A stretch of 64,000 nucleotides of DNA from Cyclobacteriaceae bacterium. Its GTDB lineage: Bacteria > Bacteroidota > Bacteroidia > Cytophagales > Cyclobacteriaceae. The stretch covers positions 1 to 64,000 of the forward strand of contig JAKLJG010000002.1 in NCBI GenBank assembly GCA_023151255.1, given 5' to 3'. Position numbers and translations under genes: made by a program. The stretch's first letter is position 1; every line of letters starts with the position of its first letter. Shown here piece by piece: positions 62,332 to 64,000 of the stretch. The notes beneath the pieces are model-generated. The model had not been told where the DNA came from. It searched no databases and saw nothing but the letters and a program-made list of their open reading frames with translations.

Positions 62332-63475
62332 CGGACAGATCCCTCCAGTTTGTTACCACGAACGATTGCCAGTTGTACGATTCGTCACCGCCATAGACAA
62401 GGATTTTCTTCGACTTCGGGTTTAGTTTGTTCCAAAAGCGTAAACCTTTAAAATGCTCATCGTTTGCTGTTAAGCCCGATTTAATTTCTACAGCAACAGG
62501 TTCGGGATTCGATTCAATAATTACATCAAGTTCATGGCCGCTTACATCACGCCAGTAAAATAAGTTGCTCCGCAAGCCTTGGTTAAACCGGCTCTTTAAT
62601 AATTCATTAATAATGAAATTTTCGAAAAGCGCCCCACGCATGGCGTGGTACAACAGGGCATCGGCTGACTCTATTCCAAGCAGGTAGCTGGCCAGTCCGG
62701 TATCGTAAAAGTAAAGTTTGGGTGATTTAACGATTCTTTTAGAGTAGTTTTTATAATAGGGTTGCAGGAGGTGCACAATGTAACTGGCTTGCATAACCGA
62801 TAACCACGATTGGGCTGTTTTGTGATCAATGCCGCACTCCATGGCCAGGTTGCTCAGGTTTACCTGTTGCCCGATGCGTGCAGCACATAAGAACATAAAC
62901 CGTTGAAATGTTGCAAGATCGGTAATGTTTTTAATCTGCCTGACATCCCGTTCAATGTACGTGCGCACATAGGCAGGAAACCAGAATTTTTCATCAACAC
63001 CTTCATAGGTAACAGGCGGATAACCGCCCCGGTAAATCAGATTATTTAGTTCTATCGGATACTGATGGATTGCTTTAAGTTCGGTATAACTGAAAGGGAG
63101 TAAATCAAGGTAACCAATTCGTCCGGCAAGACTTTGTGTTATTTTTTCCAGCATAAGAAAATTATTCGAGCCCGACAGGATAAATTTACCCCGCTCGCTA
63201 CTTTCGTCCAGTACCTGCTGCAGGTAGTTAAATAATTCAGGTACCCGTTGTGCCTCGTCAATAATTGCACCGGCATTGTAGTGGTGCAAAAACCCCCTTG
63301 GATCATCCGCGGCCCGTTGTTGAATTTCCGGATTCTCCAACGAGACGTAACGTTTAGTGGAAAACACCGCTTTTGCCAACGTGGATTTGCCGCTTTGGCG
63401 TGGTCCTACAATGGCAACTGCCCTGAACTGCCGGGCCATTTTTTTAAGGGTTTCTGCCGCCTGCCGGGTAATCAT
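62321..63475 (-). CDS. AAA_14/DUF4143 ATPase
   Basis: This protein has 384 residues from the ATG at 63475; the upstream TTG frame was rejected because a promoter box and palindrome lie there. An N-terminal P-loop ATPase domain has Walker A GPRQSGKS (about 24-31) and Walker B AIIDEAQ, with sensor-like ILSGSNNF. The C-terminal DUF4143 part ends in a PD-(D/E)xK-like motif (ELDVIIES, then VAVEIKSG). The family is widespread and its function is not established. It appears to be transcribed alone. Confidence 0.9.
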   Translation of the reverse strand: MITRQAAETLKKMARQFRAVAIVGPRQSGKSTLAKAVFSTKRYVSLENPEIQQRAADDPRGFLHHYNAGAIIDEAQRVPELFNYLQQVLDESSERGKFILSGSNNFLMLEKITQSLAGRIGYLDLLPFSYTELKAIHQYPIELNNLIYRGGYPPVTYEGVDEKFWFPAYVRTYIERDVRQIKNITDLATFQRFMFLCAARIGQQVNLSNLAMECGIDHKTAQSWLSVMQASYIVHLLQPYYKNYSKRIVKSPKLYFYDTGLASYLLGIESADALLYHAMRGALFENFIINELLKSRFNQGLRSNLFYWRDVSGHELDVIIESNPEPVAVEIKSGLTANDEHFKGLRFWNKLNPKSKKILVYGGDESYNWQSFVVTNWRDLSVIA

Positions 63476-63484
63476 TCTGTACGA

Positions 63485-63508
63485 TTGGGATTCTGATTCC
63501 CAAAAATA
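63485..63508 (-). promoter_or_regulatory. Promoter box TATTTTTG overlapped by a palindrome (possible operator)
   Basis: On the minus strand TATTTTTG (63508-63501) precedes the DUF4143 ATPase gene with a leader of about 22 nt. A palindrome with arms TTGGGA (63485-63490) and TCCCAA (63498-63503) and 7 bp between covers the last bases of the box and the predicted start site, where a repressor would act. Confidence 0.45.
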
Positions 63509-63511
63509 CAA

Positions 63512-63804
63512 AAATTGATTAATCTATTACGTTTAGATGCGAAGAGATAAAACTGGTGAAGCGCTATACTTCTGAAAATTCTTTTTCGAGTTCTGGGGCT
63601 ACCCCATGAGTTACCTGGAGTTTTCGGTACGGCAGATGATATTGTAAATCATGCCTCCTTACTTTTTCTCTTTCAGCAACACCGCATTAAAGCGGTTTAC
63701 CGCTTTTCGCTGAAAAAGTGGCTTTCCACACCCCATTGCACCAAGGCCGAATCGGGCCTTTACACAGTTACTTAGTCGTTACCAGGTACCAACGGAACGT
63801 AATC
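63512..63804. other. Non-coding stretch with two hairpins
   Basis: About 290 bp without a convincing gene. Two structures are visible: a nested inverted repeat at about 63671-63715 (outer arms TTTCAGC/GCTGAAA, inner arms AAAGCGG/CCGCTTT) and a short hairpin AAGGCC/GGCCTT at 63743-63760. They lie downstream of the minus-strand gene ending at 63805 and may serve as its terminators, although the U-tracts are poor. Confidence 0.5.
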
Positions 63805-64000
63805 TTAGAAATCCGCAATTTGTTGTTTAAGAAATAACTCTATCTGGACAGGGCTCCGTGCCTCCAGAACAACCATGTTGTTTTCGTTGACTAACAAATA
63901 CAGCGGGATTCCCTCTAAATCGGGTTTAATTAATCCGCTAAGTATCGGATCAACCTCCATACATTGAAGCCAAGATGTCTTATCTTTTTTTAGGGCTTCT
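63805..64000 (-). CDS. 3' end of a gene, possibly thioredoxin-fold (partial)
   Basis: The minus strand is open from the window edge to a TAA at 63805-63807 and gives the last 64 residues of a protein whose start lies outside the window. The pattern GIPLYLLVNENNMVVLEARSP followed by a final helix (QIELFLKQQIADF) resembles the end of TlpA/thioredoxin-fold proteins, where V/GxP-T/L-x-x-L-I/V is followed by a D/N-x-x-G turn. The cis-Pro position fits, but the CxxC site is not within the visible part, so the family call is tentative. Confidence 0.6.
   Translation of the reverse strand, partial: EALKKDKTSWLQCMEVDPILSGLIKPDLEGIPLYLLVNENNMVVLEARSPVQIELFLKQQIADF

Overview
The window is a continuous piece of a Bacteroidota chromosome, most likely of the order Cytophagales. 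The evidence is the type IX secretion (T9SS) genes porU and porV, a SusC/Oar-type TonB receptor, an NqrF subunit, FAS1 and DUF4397 lipoproteins, and promoters of the Bacteroidota form TTG-N16-22-TAnnTTTG rather than the E. coli form. It is gene-dense (about 48 protein genes) and mostly housekeeping or envelope related. I see no prophage, insertion sequence, CRISPR array or tRNA.

Layout. 1-1.5 kb: the 3' half of a 23S rRNA gene, then 5S rRNA and a terminator (+). 1.5-8.7 kb: a minus-strand operon read as MBL hydrolase, pssA, porU, porV and an M16 pseudo-peptidase. 8.8-16.8 kb (+): an FAD oxidoreductase, a TolB-propeller/barrel outer-membrane protein, yicC, an unusual Nramp transporter and a low-GC serine hydrolase. 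16.9-22.2 kb (-): an arginase-fold protein, a lone nqrF, then a trans-sulfuration enzyme and homoserine dehydrogenase behind a SAM-I riboswitch with its own promoter and terminator. 22.3-26.6 kb (+): pcm, a small cysteine-rich membrane-anchored protein and a TPR-CHAT protease-like protein. 26.5-29.2 kb: dinB-fabG (-) and lpdA (+). 29.4-38.4 kb (+): two overlapping 38-39-residue membrane proteins, a 1,159-residue TPR protein, a thermonuclease, a small basic secreted protein, deoC, a GapN-like dehydrogenase, an acylphosphatase and a beta-CASP MBL protein. 38.5-45.1 kb (-): an unknown gene with a near-ideal promoter, a glutamate-synthase-like FMN protein, an outer-membrane barrel protein and an M14 peptidase. 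45.3-52.4 kb (+): a TonB receptor/DUF4397/FAS1 operon and mltF. 52.4-62.3 kb: tryptophan (kynurenine) catabolism, with haaO, a GH172-family gene, kynU and kmo on the minus strand, and an SDR, an OmpA protein, a RelE-type toxin-antitoxin pair and a 2-aminomuconate-semialdehyde dehydrogenase homologue on the plus strand. 62.3-64 kb (-): a DUF4143 ATPase and the 3' end of a further gene.

How the genes work together. PorU (sortase) and PorV (shuttle) act at the end of T9SS export and are co-transcribed with phospholipid synthesis. Kmo, KynU and HaaO turn kynurenine into 2-amino-3-carboxymuconate semialdehyde, and the aldehyde dehydrogenase at 60.9 kb would act two steps later. Tryptophan dioxygenase, kynurenine formamidase and ACMS decarboxylase are not in the window. 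The SAM riboswitch ties homoserine and cystathionine synthesis to methionine status.

The points most worth a second look are the Nramp protein without its usual metal-binding residues, the paired micro-membrane proteins, the GH172 gene inside the kynurenine operon, several enzymes with a replaced catalytic residue, and a recurring promoter-to-ATG spacing that suggests leaderless mRNAs. All functional calls come from reading motifs by eye; no search was run.
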